64,000 bases of DNA from Cetobacterium somerae ATCC BAA-474 (GTDB taxonomy: Bacteria > Fusobacteriota > Fusobacteriia > Fusobacteriales > Fusobacteriaceae): contig NZ_KI518128.1 in NCBI RefSeq assembly GCF_000479045.1, positions 1 through 64,000 on the forward strand, given 5' to 3'. Shown one piece after another: positions 52,411-62,166 of the stretch. The position numbers and the translations under genes are program-made. How positions within the stretch are numbered: position 1 is the stretch's first letter; each line of letters opens with the position of its first letter. Under the pieces are notes generated by a model. The model saw nothing but the letters and a program-made list of their open reading frames with translations, did no database searches and had not been told where the DNA came from.

Positions 52411-52446
52411 TCTTTATAGTTTTTATTTGGAAAGAGGTGAATTTTT

Positions 52447-52932
52447 ATGATAAAACTTGATAAAAGAGAGATGGAAGAAACTCTTTTAAAAATAGAAAAA
52501 GTTGTTATTCCAGCTATCGAAAAAAGAGAAGTTGATTTAGTTGACTTGGAATATATTCAAGAAGGTGGATATTTATACGTACGTATTTTTATAGAAAAAC
52601 CTGAAGGTGACATTACTCTTGAAGATTGCGGTGCTCTTAGCAACGATATTGATGAAGCTATTGATGCTTTAATTCCTCATAAGTTCTTTTTAGAGGTTTC
52701 TTCTCCAGGAGTTGAAAGACCTTTAAAGAAAGAATCTGACTTTGTTAGATTTAACGGTGAGAAAATTAAAGTTAGTTTAAAGCATAAGCTTAATGATAAC
52801 AAGAATTTTGAAGGTATTATTGAAGATTTTAAAGATGAAACACTTTTCTTAAATATAAAAGGTGAAACTCTTGAAATACCTTTTAAAGAGATTAAAAAAG
52901 CAAATATTGTCTTTGATTTTAGTGATATTTAA
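52447..52932 (+). CDS. rimP: Ribosome maturation factor RimP
   Basis: A 161-residue protein needed for late steps of 30S assembly. The N-terminal part (VIPAIEKREVDLVDLEYIQEGGYLYVRIFIEKPEG) and the motif EVSSPGVERPLKKESDF near 85-101 are diagnostic. AAAGAGGTG precedes the ATG at 52447. It begins the conserved rimP-nusA-ylxR-infB operon and is 36 bases before nusA. Confidence 0.95.
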   Translation: MIKLDKREMEETLLKIEKVVIPAIEKREVDLVDLEYIQEGGYLYVRIFIEKPEGDITLEDCGALSNDIDEAIDALIPHKFFLEVSSPGVERPLKKESDFVRFNGEKIKVSLKHKLNDNKNFEGIIEDFKDETLFLNIKGETLEIPFKEIKKANIVFDFSDI

Positions 52933-52968
52933 TTATTTATTTAGTTATAGTTAGGAGGAAAACCCATT

Positions 52969-54075
52969 ATGAAAAGTAAAGATGGAAAAATCTTTTTAGA
53001 AGCTCTTGAGCAGCTTGAGAAAGAAAAAGGAATAAACAAAGAGAGTCTTCTTGAAGCAGTAGAGCAAGCTATGTTAGCTGCTTATAAGAAGCACTATGGT
53101 GAGGAAGAAAACGTTGAGGTAGAAATTAATAGATCAACAGGTGAGGTAAAAGTTTTTGAAATAAAAACTGTTGTTACTGCTGAAGATTTATATGATGCTG
53201 CTCTTGAAGTTTCAGTTGAGGACGCTGTTGAAGCTGGCCACAAAAGAGTTAAGGTCGGAGACGTTATCAAACTTGAGGTTAATTGTGAAGAGTTTAGAAG
53301 AAATGCAATACAAAATGGTAAACAAATTGTTATTCAAAAAGTTAGAGAAGCTGAGAGACAAAATATTTTTGATAAATTCAAAGTTAAAGAACATGATATT
53401 ATCACAGGTATTATCAGAAGAATTGACGAAAAAAGAAATATCTTCATTGAATTTGATGGATGCGAAGCTATCTTAACAACTGCTGAGCAATCTCCAGCAG
53501 ATGTTTACAGAGTTGGAGAAAGAATAAAAGTTTATGTTGCTGAAGTTGAAAAAACAAATAAATTCCCTAAAATAGTAATTTCTAGAAAAAACGAAGGATT
53601 ACTTAAGAAATTATTTGAATTAGAGATTCCAGAAATTGCAGATGGTATTATCGAAATTAAATCAGTTGCTAGAGAAGCTGGATCTAGAGCTAAAGTTGCT
53701 GTTTACTCAGCTGATGAAAACATCGATACTGTTGGAGCATGTATTGGTCAAAAGGGATTAAGAATTAGAAATATTGTTAATGAATTAAATGGTGAAAAAA
53801 TTGATATCGTTGTTTGGAAAGAAGATGTTGAAGAGTTTGTATCAGCTGTTCTTAGTCCAGCTAAAGTTATCAGTGTTGAGGTTCTTGAAGAGGGAAGTAC
53901 AGCTAGAGTTTTAGTTGAAAATTCTCAACTTTCTTTAGCTATTGGTAAAAATGGACAAAACGCAAGACTTGCTGCTAAATTAACTGGTATGAGAGTAGAT
54001 ATTAAAACTGTTGATTCTTTCAAAGCAGAAACAGAAAATAATACTGTTGATTTAGATGAGGAAGAAAATGCTTAA
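52969..54075 (+). CDS. nusA: Transcription termination/antitermination factor NusA
   Basis: A 368-residue protein. The N-terminal RNA-polymerase-binding region is followed by an S1 domain (GIIRRIDEKRNIFIEFDGCEAIL, near 144-170) and two KH domains (EAGSRAKVAVYSADENIDTVGACIGQKGLRIRNI; SLAIGKNGQNARLAAKLTG). It ends about where minimal NusA proteins end, lacking the acidic repeats of E. coli NusA. It links transcription to ribosome synthesis and pausing. A GGAGG site precedes the ATG at 52969, and the ylxRQ gene overlaps its last 8 bases. Confidence 0.95.
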   Translation: MKSKDGKIFLEALEQLEKEKGINKESLLEAVEQAMLAAYKKHYGEEENVEVEINRSTGEVKVFEIKTVVTAEDLYDAALEVSVEDAVEAGHKRVKVGDVIKLEVNCEEFRRNAIQNGKQIVIQKVREAERQNIFDKFKVKEHDIITGIIRRIDEKRNIFIEFDGCEAILTTAEQSPADVYRVGERIKVYVAEVEKTNKFPKIVISRKNEGLLKKLFELEIPEIADGIIEIKSVAREAGSRAKVAVYSADENIDTVGACIGQKGLRIRNIVNELNGEKIDIVVWKEDVEEFVSAVLSPAKVISVEVLEEGSTARVLVENSQLSLAIGKNGQNARLAAKLTGMRVDIKTVDSFKAETENNTVDLDEEENA

Positions 54076-54592
54076 TCATACACCTGAAAGAACTTGTGTA
54101 GTTTGTAGAGAAAAGAAGAATAAAAGCGAACTTTTTAGGATCGCAAAAATTAGTGAAAGCAACTATTCATTTGATGAAAAGCAAAAACTTCAAGCTAGAG
54201 CAATCTATGTTTGTAAAACTCATGAATGTATTAAAAGAATTTCAAAAAACAAAAAATATAGCCTAAAAATAGAAGATTTACTTACTATGGTAAATCTTCT
54301 TAAGAAACAATCTAAAGATTACTTAAATATTTTAAAGGCAATGAAAAACTCTGAACATCTAACTTTCGGTATCAATATGGTTATGGAAGATATTCAACAT
54401 ATCCATTTCCTAATAATCGCTGAGGATATTAGTGAAAAAAATGATAAAAAAATAATTGCAAAAGCTAAGGAATTTAATATTCCTTATGCTCACTTTGGGG
54501 ATAAAGCACAACTTGGTGATATATTTAATAAAGATGAAATCAACGTGATTGCTATAAAAAATAAAAAAGTTGCAAGGGGATTGATAGATTAG
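54068..54592 (+). CDS. Fused YlxR (DUF448) and YlxQ (L7Ae-like) protein
   Basis: From the ATG at 54068 the protein is 174 residues; an ATG at 54056 has no ribosome site. Residues 4-75 are a YlxR/DUF448 domain (PERTCVVCREKKNKSELFRI, and a later ARAIYVCKTHECIKR), including CVVC and other cysteines. Residues from about 95 on resemble an L7Ae/YlxQ kink-turn RNA-binding domain (FGINMVMEDIQHIHFLIIAEDISEKNDKKI). In Bacillus these are separate genes. It overlaps nusA and is followed by infB at 24 bases. A role in RNA or RNA-polymerase binding is inferred from the family. Confidence 0.82.
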   Translation: MLNHTPERTCVVCREKKNKSELFRIAKISESNYSFDEKQKLQARAIYVCKTHECIKRISKNKKYSLKIEDLLTMVNLLKKQSKDYLNILKAMKNSEHLTFGINMVMEDIQHIHFLIIAEDISEKNDKKIIAKAKEFNIPYAHFGDKAQLGDIFNKDEINVIAIKNKKVARGLID

Positions 54593-54616
54593 GCTATTTG
54601 GAGGTGTCTGAATTTT

Positions 54617-56785
54617 ATGAAAATAAGAGTACACGAATTAGCTAGGAAATATGGTTTTGGAAACAAAGAGTTTTTGGATATTTTAAACAATATTGGAATT
54701 GATGTACACTCACATCTAGCTGGATTAACTGATGAGCAAGAAAAAATTGCCACAGATTATTTTGCTAAAAAAAATGATGATGTTGTTTCTAACAATGTTT
54801 ATATAGAGGAGGAAACAATGAAAAAAAATATGGAAATTAATAATGTAGACGATTTTGTAGAGGAGAATCAGCCTGCAAAGAAAAGCAAAAATAAGAACAA
54901 AAATAAAACTAATGATGAGAACTCTAAAGATGAGGGAAAATCAAAAAAAAGAAAAAAAGGAAGAAGAGCAGACTTCGTTGTAAAGAAAGCTGAGCAAGGT
55001 CCTGAAATTATCGAAGAAGATGGAATGAAAATTATCAAAATCAGAGGAGAGATTACTTTAGGTGATTTTGCTGACAGACTTGGAATTGGAAGTTCGGAAC
55101 TTATAAAAAAATTATTCTTAAAAGGTCAAATGTTAACTATCAACAGCCCAATCTCTTTTGAATTAGCAGAAGAATTAGCTGTAGATTATGATGCTTTAGT
55201 TGAGGAAGAAGAAGAAATCGAATTAGATTTCGGAGATAAATTTGCCCTTGAAATTACTGATAAACCTGAAGATCTTATTGAAAGAGCTCCTGTTATCACA
55301 ATTATGGGACACGTTGACCACGGAAAAACATCTTTACTTGATGCTATTAGAACAACATCTGTAGCTTCAGGAGAAGCTGGAGGAATTACACAAAAGATTG
55401 GAGCCTACCAAATTGATAAGGCTGGTAAAAAAATAACTTTCGTTGATACTCCTGGACACGAGGCATTTACTGATATGAGAGCTAGAGGAGCACAAGTTAC
55501 TGATATCGCAATTCTTGTAGTTGCTGCTGATGATGGTGTTATGCCTCAAACAATAGAAGCCCTATCTCACGCTAAAGCTGCTAATGTACCAATTATTGTT
55601 GCTATTAACAAAATTGATAAACCAGAAGCTAACCCTATGAGAGTAAAGCAAGAATTAATGGAGCATGGATTAGTTTCAGTTGAATGGGGAGGAGATACTG
55701 AGTTTGTTGAAGTATCTGCTAAAGCTAGAATGAATTTAGATACTCTTTTAGATACAATCTTAATTACTTCTGAGATTTTAGAATTAAAGGCTAACCCTAA
55801 GAAAAGAGCTAAAGGTATTGTTTTAGAATCAAGACTTGATCCTAAAGTTGGACCTATTGCTGACGTTTTAATTCAAGAGGGAACTTTAAGAATTGGAGAG
55901 GTTATCGTTGCTGGAGAATCTATGGGTAAAGTTAGAGCTCTTGTTAATGATTTAGGAACTAAAGTACAATCTGCTACAGTTTCTCAACCAATTGAAATTA
56001 TTGGATTTAACGATGTTCCATCTGCTGGAGATACATTCTATGTTATCCAAAATGAGCAACACGCTAAGAGAATTGTTGAAGAAATGGCTAAAGAAAGAAA
56101 GATTGCTGAAGTTAGTAGAAAATCTATCTCTCTTGAAACTCTATCTCAACAAATGGATCACGCTAACATAAAAGAATTAAACTTAATCTTAAGAGCAGAT
56201 TCTAGAGGATCTGTTGAAGCTTTAAGAGATTCATTATTAAAACTTTCTCATGAAGAAGTTTTAGTTAACATTATTCAAGCTGCATCTGGAGCTATCACAG
56301 AGAGTGACGTTAAACTTGCTGAAGCATCAAATGCAATTATAATTGGATTTAATGTTAGACCAACTACAAACGCTTTAAAAGAAGCTGATTCTAACGGTGT
56401 TGAAATTAGAACTTCTAATATCATTTATCATATCACAGAAGATATCGAAAAAGCTCTAACAGGTATGCTTGATCCTGAGTTTAAAGAGATGTACTCTGGA
56501 AGAATTGAGATTAAAAAAGTATTCAAAGTTTCTAAAGTTGGAAATGTTGCCGGATGTGTTGTTGTTGACGGTAAAGTTAGAAAAGATTCAAACATCAGAA
56601 TATTAAGAAATGGTGTTATTGTTTATGAAGGAAAATTAAATACACTTAAGAGATACAAGGACGACGCTAAAGAAGTTGTTGCTGGTCAAGAGTGTGGTTT
56701 AGGAATAGAAAACTTTAACGATATCAAAGAAGGAGATATTGTTGAGGCATTTGACATTATTGAAGTTAAAAGAACTTTAAAGTAA
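54617..56785 (+). CDS. infB: Translation initiation factor IF-2
   Basis: A 722-residue GTPase. An N-terminal IF2_N domain ([20 protein letters not shown]) is followed by a charged Lys/Glu linker (about 55-130), a second IF2_N-like segment ([20 protein letters not shown]) and the G domain with [14 protein letters not shown] near 232-245, DTPGHEAF and [10 protein letters not shown]-2 places initiator fMet-tRNA on the 30S and helps subunit joining. It is a compact version; GGAGG precedes the ATG at 54617. The gene is 16 bases before rbfA. Confidence 0.96.
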   Translation: MKIRVHELARKYGFGNKEFLDILNNIGIDVHSHLAGLTDEQEKIATDYFAKKNDDVVSNNVYIEEETMKKNMEINNVDDFVEENQPAKKSKNKNKNKTNDENSKDEGKSKKRKKGRRADFVVKKAEQGPEIIEEDGMKIIKIRGEITLGDFADRLGIGSSELIKKLFLKGQMLTINSPISFELAEELAVDYDALVEEEEEIELDFGDKFALEITDKPEDLIERAPVITIMGHVDHGKTSLLDAIRTTSVASGEAGGITQKIGAYQIDKAGKKITFVDTPGHEAFTDMRARGAQVTDIAILVVAADDGVMPQTIEALSHAKAANVPIIVAINKIDKPEANPMRVKQELMEHGLVSVEWGGDTEFVEVSAKARMNLDTLLDTILITSEILELKANPKKRAKGIVLESRLDPKVGPIADVLIQEGTLRIGEVIVAGESMGKVRALVNDLGTKVQSATVSQPIEIIGFNDVPSAGDTFYVIQNEQHAKRIVEEMAKERKIAEVSRKSISLETLSQQMDHANIKELNLILRADSRGSVEALRDSLLKLSHEEVLVNIIQAASGAITESDVKLAEASNAIIIGFNVRPTTNALKEADSNGVEIRTSNIIYHITEDIEKALTGMLDPEFKEMYSGRIEIKKVFKVSKVGNVAGCVVVDGKVRKDSNIRILRNGVIVYEGKLNTLKRYKDDAKEVVAGQECGLGIENFNDIKEGDIVEAFDIIEVKRTLK

Positions 56786-56801
56786 AAGTGGGTGATTTAT
56801 T

Positions 56802-57158
56802 ATGAATAAAAAAAGATTAGCTGCAATTGAAAAAGAGGTTTCTAGAGTTGTTTCTAAATGTCTTTTCGAAGAGGTTAAAAATCCAAAATTAAAAAAAGCT
56901 ATGGTTTCTATTACTAGTGTTAGAGTTACTGAAGATTTAAAATTTGCAGATTTATTCTTTAGCATTATGCCAATAGCTGGACAAACTGTTAATAAAAATG
57001 AAGTTTTAGAAGGATTAAATGAAATTAAAGGTTTTCTTAGAAAAAGAGTATCTGAAGAACTAGCCTTAAGATATACTCCTGAAATGAGAATAAAACTGGA
57101 TGATACTATAGAACACGCTATTAAAATCTCCCAGTTACTTGATAGCTTAAAAGGGTAA
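56802..57158 (+). CDS. rbfA: Ribosome-binding factor A
   Basis: A 118-residue KH-like protein (KRLAAIEKEVSRVVSKCLFEEVKNPKLKKAMVSITSVRVTEDLKFADLFFS). It binds the 30S head-platform junction and supports 16S maturation. Its length matches the family (about 120). It lies between infB and recJ with gaps of 16 and 4 bases, so it is co-transcribed. Confidence 0.95.
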   Translation: MNKKRLAAIEKEVSRVVSKCLFEEVKNPKLKKAMVSITSVRVTEDLKFADLFFSIMPIAGQTVNKNEVLEGLNEIKGFLRKRVSEELALRYTPEMRIKLDDTIEHAIKISQLLDSLKG

Positions 57159-57162
57159 TTTT

Positions 57163-58863
57163 ATGCACTGGGAATATAAAACAGTATCTGAAAATCTTAT
57201 TGAAACTAAGGCTAGTCAATGGAATGTTTCTAAATTTTTAGCTACTTTACTTTTAAAGAAAGGCTTTTTAGAAAAAGATGAAGTAGATAATTTTCTTAAT
57301 CCATCTATAAATAAATTTAGAAATCCTTTTGATTTTGAAATGATGGATAGCGTTGTAGAAAAAATAGTTTCAGCTAAAAATAATGAAGAAAAGTTATTTA
57401 TTTACGGAGACTATGATGTCGACGGAATAACTGCTGCCATCTTCCTTGTATTAGCTTTTAGAGAGATTGGAATTGATATTGATTACTATATTCCTAATAG
57501 AATGGATGAAGGATATGGTCTTGATAAAAAGACCATTGACTATATCCATAAAAATTCTGGAAAACTAGTAATTACTGTAGACACAGGAGTTAACTCCTAT
57601 GAGGATGTAGAGTATGCTCGTACTCTAGGAATTGAAGTTATTGTTACTGATCATCATAAAAGTGTAAAAGATGAAGAAGAGGATAATATTCTCTTCATTA
57701 ATCCTAAACTTAGTGATAATTATAAATTTAAATTCTTGGCTGGAGCCGGAGTAGCTTTAAAAGTTGCTCAAGGAGTTTACTCTTATCTAAATGAAGATTT
57801 CTCTAAATTATATCAGTTTATGGATGTTATTATGATAGGAACCGTTGCTGATGTAGTTCCTATGTTTGACGAAAATAGAATTATTATAAGTAGAGGTTTA
57901 GAAACTCTTAAAAATACTAAAATTAAGGGTTTGGTTTACCTTATGAAATATCTAAAACTTTATAATAAAGATATTAGTACAACAGATATCAGTTATTTTG
58001 TCTCTCCTCTTATAAACTCTTTAGGAAGACTTGGAAATTCTAAATTAGGTGCTGATTTCTTTATGAAAACAGATGATTTTGAAATCTATAATATTATTGA
58101 AGAGATGAAAAAAGCTAATAAGCAAAGAAGAGAACTTGAAAGAATGATATTTGATGAAGCAAACAAAATGATTCAACAAAAAAATGATCCAAATAATTTA
58201 AAATATATTTTTGTTGCATCAGAGCGATGGCATCCTGGAGTTATTGGTGTGGTTGCTTCTAGGTTAAGTGTAAAATATAATTTACCTGTCGCTATGATCT
58301 CATTAAAAGATGGTATTGCTAAAGCTTCATGTAGAAGTATTCCTGGTGTAAATATTTTCAATATTTTAAAACTTATTGAAAATAAATTAATACGTTTTGG
58401 TGGTCATGACTTGGCTGCTGGATTTATAGCTGATGAAAAAAATCTTTCTGAAATAGAACTTTTATTTCAAAGGGAGATTCAAGTTCATGAGCACAATATA
58501 AATCAACCTAAGTTTTTAGAAATCGATTTAGAGTTATCTGTCGATAAAATAAATAAAAATCATATTAATGATATAAAAAAATTAGGTCCCTTTGGCCTTG
58601 AAAATAAACATCCCTATTTTCTTGATAGAGGAGTTAAAATTATAGATACAAAGTTTTTCGGTATTGAAAATAGACATTTCAATGGATTTTTATTAAAAAA
58701 TGGAAAATCTTACCCTCTTGTAGCTTTTGATTTAAGTTCAAAGTTACATAAAAATAATAAGGATATGCTTTATGATATCATTTACTATCCTGAAAAAATT
58801 ATTAACAAAGGGGAAGAATTTTATCAGTTTCGTTTAAAAGATCTTAAATCTCATAAGATTTGA
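57163..58863 (+). CDS. recJ: Single-stranded-DNA-specific exonuclease RecJ
   Basis: A 566-residue exonuclease of the DHH family. The DYDVDGITAAIF motif is near 83-94 and VTDHHKSV near 161-168, both metal-binding. A DHHA1 domain follows (FGGHDLAAGF near 410-420) and an OB-like end. It degrades single-stranded DNA 5' to 3' in recombination and mismatch repair. It lies 4 bases after rbfA, an unusual addition to the rimP-infB operon. Confidence 0.93.
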   Translation: MHWEYKTVSENLIETKASQWNVSKFLATLLLKKGFLEKDEVDNFLNPSINKFRNPFDFEMMDSVVEKIVSAKNNEEKLFIYGDYDVDGITAAIFLVLAFREIGIDIDYYIPNRMDEGYGLDKKTIDYIHKNSGKLVITVDTGVNSYEDVEYARTLGIEVIVTDHHKSVKDEEEDNILFINPKLSDNYKFKFLAGAGVALKVAQGVYSYLNEDFSKLYQFMDVIMIGTVADVVPMFDENRIIISRGLETLKNTKIKGLVYLMKYLKLYNKDISTTDISYFVSPLINSLGRLGNSKLGADFFMKTDDFEIYNIIEEMKKANKQRRELERMIFDEANKMIQQKNDPNNLKYIFVASERWHPGVIGVVASRLSVKYNLPVAMISLKDGIAKASCRSIPGVNIFNILKLIENKLIRFGGHDLAAGFIADEKNLSEIELLFQREIQVHEHNINQPKFLEIDLELSVDKINKNHINDIKKLGPFGLENKHPYFLDRGVKIIDTKFFGIENRHFNGFLLKNGKSYPLVAFDLSSKLHKNNKDMLYDIIYYPEKIINKGEEFYQFRLKDLKSHKI

Positions 58864-58897
58864 GATATTAATACATAAATACTTTAAGGAGGAAATG

Positions 58898-60184
58898 ATG
58901 AAACACGAATTAAAAAAAATCGAACATTCAGCAGTTGAGATTACATTAACTTTAACAGCTGAAGAGTTATCACCAATTAAATCAGAGGTTATTAAAACTT
59001 TAGCTACTAAAGTAGAGGTTCCTGGATTTAGAAAAGGACATGCACCATTAAACAAAGTTGAAGCTGCTTTTGCTGATGCAATAAAAGAAGAGGTTGTTGA
59101 CTCTGTTCTTAAAGCAAACTTTGAAAAAATCGTTGCTGAAGAAAAAATCGCTCCAGTAAGTTTCATTTACGATCTTGTTGCTAACATGAAAGATTCTCTT
59201 GAAATAACATTTAAAGTTGATGTTTATCCTGAAATCACTTTAGGAGAATACAAAGGTTTAGAGGTTGAAAAAGAGACTTTCCAAATGACTGATGATCTTT
59301 TAGATAAAGAAATTGAAAACATGTTAAATGCTAAATCTAAATTAGAGGACGCTCAAGAAGGACATAAAGCTGAAATGGGAAATACTGTAGATCTTGCTTT
59401 TGAAGGATTTATCGATGGTGTTCCATTTGAAGGTGGAAAAGCTGATTCTCACCAATTAAAATTAGGATCAAAAATGTTTATTGATACATTTGAAGATCAA
59501 TTAGTTGGATATACAGTAGGACAAGAGGGAGAAATCAATGTAACTTTCCCTGCTGAGTACCATGCTGAAGCATTAGCTGGAAAACCTGCTACATTTAAAG
59601 TAAAAATAAACTCTATCAAAACTTTAGCTAAGCCAGAGTTAACTGAAGAGTTTGCAAAAGAAGCTGGATTTGAGTCTGTTGAAGATTTAAAAGCTAAGAA
59701 AACTGCTGAAATTACAGCTAGAGAAGAAGCTAGAGTTCAAAATAACTTCGTTGGAAAATTAATCCAAAAAGTTGTTGCTGATTCTAAAGTTGATGTACCT
59801 AAATCTATGGTAGTTAGAGAAGTAGAAAACAGAATGGCTGAAATGAACCAACAATTAACTATGCAAGGAATGGATCTTGATCAATATTTAAAAATGACTG
59901 GTATGACTAAAGAGCAAGCTTTCAACCAAATAGCTCCTATGGCTCATAACAAAGTTCAAGTTGATTTAGTTTTAGAAGCTATAGCTAAAGCTGAAAACTT
60001 AGAAGTTACTGCTGAAGAGTTAAATACTAAAGTTGAAGAGATTGCTAAAATGTATGGTATGACTAAAGAGCAATTAGAGGCTGAATTAAATAAAAATTCT
60101 AACCTTGATGAATTCAACCACAGCTTAAAAACAGAGAGCTTAGCTCAAAAAGCTGTAGAAGTTATTGTTAATAACGCAAAATAA
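58898..60184 (+). CDS. tig: Trigger factor
   Basis: From the second ATG at 58898 the protein is 428 residues; the ATG at 58895 is too close to AAGGAGG. Its N-terminal ribosome-docking domain has VPGFRKGHAPL near 40-50 (family signature GFRKGxxP). A PPIase FKBP domain occupies about 160-240 (GNTVDLAFEGFIDGVPFEGGKA). A helical chaperone domain follows. It binds nascent chains at the ribosome exit and acts as a proline isomerase. It precedes clpP and clpX, the usual order. Confidence 0.95.
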   Translation: MKHELKKIEHSAVEITLTLTAEELSPIKSEVIKTLATKVEVPGFRKGHAPLNKVEAAFADAIKEEVVDSVLKANFEKIVAEEKIAPVSFIYDLVANMKDSLEITFKVDVYPEITLGEYKGLEVEKETFQMTDDLLDKEIENMLNAKSKLEDAQEGHKAEMGNTVDLAFEGFIDGVPFEGGKADSHQLKLGSKMFIDTFEDQLVGYTVGQEGEINVTFPAEYHAEALAGKPATFKVKINSIKTLAKPELTEEFAKEAGFESVEDLKAKKTAEITAREEARVQNNFVGKLIQKVVADSKVDVPKSMVVREVENRMAEMNQQLTMQGMDLDQYLKMTGMTKEQAFNQIAPMAHNKVQVDLVLEAIAKAENLEVTAEELNTKVEEIAKMYGMTKEQLEAELNKNSNLDEFNHSLKTESLAQKAVEVIVNNAK

Positions 60185-60195
60185 TAAAAAAATAT

Positions 60196-60227
60196 GTATT
60201 GAGTAGAGATAAAACTCTACTCAATAC
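60196..60227. repeat. Inverted repeat after tig
   Basis: A perfect 13-base stem, GTATTGAGTAGAG and its complement, with a 6-base loop, begins 12 bases past the tig stop. The T run is weak, so it may be a partial terminator between tig and clpP. Confidence 0.55.
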
Positions 60228-60247
60228 TGCTTTAATAAAAAATTAGT

Positions 60248-60279
60248 GTTAAATACCTAAATTTTTTTAAGTATTTAAC
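60248..60279 (+). terminator. Second hairpin between tig and clpP
   Basis: GTTAAATAC and GTATTTAAC with a T-rich 14-base loop, followed by TTTAAATTTTT. It is a weak but plausible terminator or leader structure for clpP. Confidence 0.45.
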
Positions 60280-60318
60280 TTTAAATTTTTAAAGCAAGTT
60301 TTTAAAGGAGGGAAAAAA

Positions 60319-60894
60319 ATGTACAGTCCAACAGTTATTGAAAACACAGGAAAAGGTGAAAGAGCCTATGACATCTACTCAAGACTTCTTAAGGATAGAA
60401 TCATATTCTTAGGTAGTGAGATTGATGATCAAATAGCTAATGCAATTGTTGCTCAACTCCTATTTTTAGAAGCTGAAGATCCCAATAAAGATATAATTAT
60501 GTATATAAATAGTCCTGGAGGTGTTATCACTTCTGGTATGGCAATCTATGACACTATGAATTACATTAAACCTGATGTACAAACAGTTTGTATTGGACAA
60601 GCTGCAAGTATGGGTGCTCTATTACTTTCTGCTGGGGCTAAAGGAAAAAGATATTCACTTGAAAACTCTAGAATTATGATTCACCAACCACTTGGTGGAG
60701 CTAAAGGACAAGCTACAGATATTGAAATTCAAGCTAAAGAGATTTTAAGAATGAAGGATTTAACTTCTAAAATTTTAAGTAAAAATACAAATAAATCAGT
60801 TGATGAAATAATATCTGCAACTGAAAGAGATAATTTTATGAGCGCTGAAGAAGCTAAAGAATTTGGTCTAATAGATCATGTTTTCGTTAGATAA
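60319..60894 (+). CDS. clpP: ATP-dependent Clp protease proteolytic subunit
   Basis: A 191-residue serine protease. The catalytic triad is Ser97 ([11 protein letters not shown]), His122 (MIHQPLGG) and Asp171 (ERDNF). It forms a barrel of two heptamers that degrades proteins fed by ClpX or ClpA/C. AAAGGAGGG precedes the ATG at 60319. It is 11 bases before clpX, and the two are coupled. Confidence 0.97.
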   Translation: MYSPTVIENTGKGERAYDIYSRLLKDRIIFLGSEIDDQIANAIVAQLLFLEAEDPNKDIIMYINSPGGVITSGMAIYDTMNYIKPDVQTVCIGQAASMGALLLSAGAKGKRYSLENSRIMIHQPLGGAKGQATDIEIQAKEILRMKDLTSKILSKNTNKSVDEIISATERDNFMSAEEAKEFGLIDHVFVR

Positions 60895-60905
60895 GGAGGG
60901 AAGAG

Positions 60906-62153
60906 ATGAACAAAAAAGAACATTGCTCGTTCTGTGGAAGAGGACAAGATGAAGTTTCAAAACTTTTCTCTGGTATTGATGGATCATTTATATGTGACGA
61001 GTGTATTGAAACATGTTTTGATATGCTTGGTTACGAAAATGATATTTACTATGGTGAAAAGCATTCTGAAAACTCTTCAAATCATTCTTTAACAGGAATA
61101 AAGCTACCTACACCAAAAGAAATTAAAGAAAAACTTGATGAATATGTTATTGGTCAAGATGAAAGTAAGAAAGTTTTAGCTGTATCTGTTTACAATCACT
61201 ATAAGAGAATAATGCATAAAGATCAAGGAAGTAAAGATGTTGAATTACAAAAATCAAATGTACTTCTTATTGGGCCTACTGGTTCAGGTAAAACTCTTTT
61301 AGCACAAACTCTTGCAAGAACACTTCATGTTCCTTTTGCAATTGCTGATGCTACAACACTTACTGAAGCTGGATATGTCGGAGACGATGTTGAAAATGTT
61401 TTAGTTAGATTATTACAAGCTGCTGATTATAATGTAGAAGCTGCTGAAAGAGGAATTATCTATATAGATGAAATAGATAAAATTGCAAGAAAATCTGAAA
61501 ATGTTTCTATTACAAGAGATGTTTCAGGAGAAGGAGTTCAGCAAGCTCTTTTAAAAATTATTGAGGGTACAAAATCTCAAGTTCCACCACAGGGTGGAAG
61601 AAAACATCCTAATCAAGAACTTATAGAAATTGATACTACTAACATTTTATTTATAGTTGGTGGGGCATTTGAGGGAATGGAAAAAATTATTAAATCTAGA
61701 ACTAATAAAAAAGTTCTTGGTTTTGGAGCTTCTCAAGATACTATTGAAGCTGAAAAAGAAATAGAGCTTTTAGGTAAAGTTCTTCCTGAAGATTTAGTCA
61801 AGCAGGGAATAATTCCAGAGTTAGTTGGAAGACTTCCTGTTATTACAACACTATCTCCTTTAGATGAAACTGCACTTATAAAGATTTTATCTGAACCTAA
61901 AAACTCAATTGTAAAACAATATCAAAAATTCTTTGAAATGGAAAATGTTAGCCTTGAATTTGAAGATGAAGCTCTTAAAAAAATTGCCGCTTTAGCTTTA
62001 GATAGAAAAATCGGTGCAAGGGGTCTTAGATCTATTATTGAAAATATTATGACAGATTTAATGTTTGAGATTCCTTCAGATAAAACTATAAAAAAGGTTA
62101 CAATTAATGCTGATTCAATTCAAGATTCAACAAAAGTTAAAATTGAACACTAA
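60906..62153 (+). CDS. clpX: ATP-dependent Clp protease ATP-binding subunit ClpX
   Basis: A 415-residue AAA+ unfoldase. The zinc-binding domain has Cys7 and Cys10 (CSFC) and Cys30 and Cys33 (CDEC). Walker A is GPTGSGKT at 123-130, Walker B has IDEIDK, and the ClpP-contact loop contains an IGF-like motif (the tripeptide LGF in VLGFGA). It unfolds tagged proteins and feeds ClpP. It is followed 13 bases later by lon. Confidence 0.97.
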   Translation: MNKKEHCSFCGRGQDEVSKLFSGIDGSFICDECIETCFDMLGYENDIYYGEKHSENSSNHSLTGIKLPTPKEIKEKLDEYVIGQDESKKVLAVSVYNHYKRIMHKDQGSKDVELQKSNVLLIGPTGSGKTLLAQTLARTLHVPFAIADATTLTEAGYVGDDVENVLVRLLQAADYNVEAAERGIIYIDEIDKIARKSENVSITRDVSGEGVQQALLKIIEGTKSQVPPQGGRKHPNQELIEIDTTNILFIVGGAFEGMEKIIKSRTNKKVLGFGASQDTIEAEKEIELLGKVLPEDLVKQGIIPELVGRLPVITTLSPLDETALIKILSEPKNSIVKQYQKFFEMENVSLEFEDEALKKIAALALDRKIGARGLRSIIENIMTDLMFEIPSDKTIKKVTINADSIQDSTKVKIEH

Positions 62154-62166
62154 GGAGTGATTACTA

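Larger units (their letters stand above)
52113..52446. other. Divergent intergenic region, two promoters and a leader hairpin
   Basis: 334 bases between glmS (minus) and rimP (plus) with no credible gene. They hold the glmS promoter (52203-52231), the rimP promoter (52330-52358) and a leader hairpin (52388-52410). No cobalamin riboswitch core was seen for the B12-dependent glm operon. The remainder is AT-rich sequence in which I see nothing further. Confidence 0.7.

Noticed and set aside
52113..52446. Cobalamin riboswitch before the B12-dependent glm operon
   Set aside because: I looked for the conserved B12-box and its surrounding stems in the minus-strand leader and did not find them.
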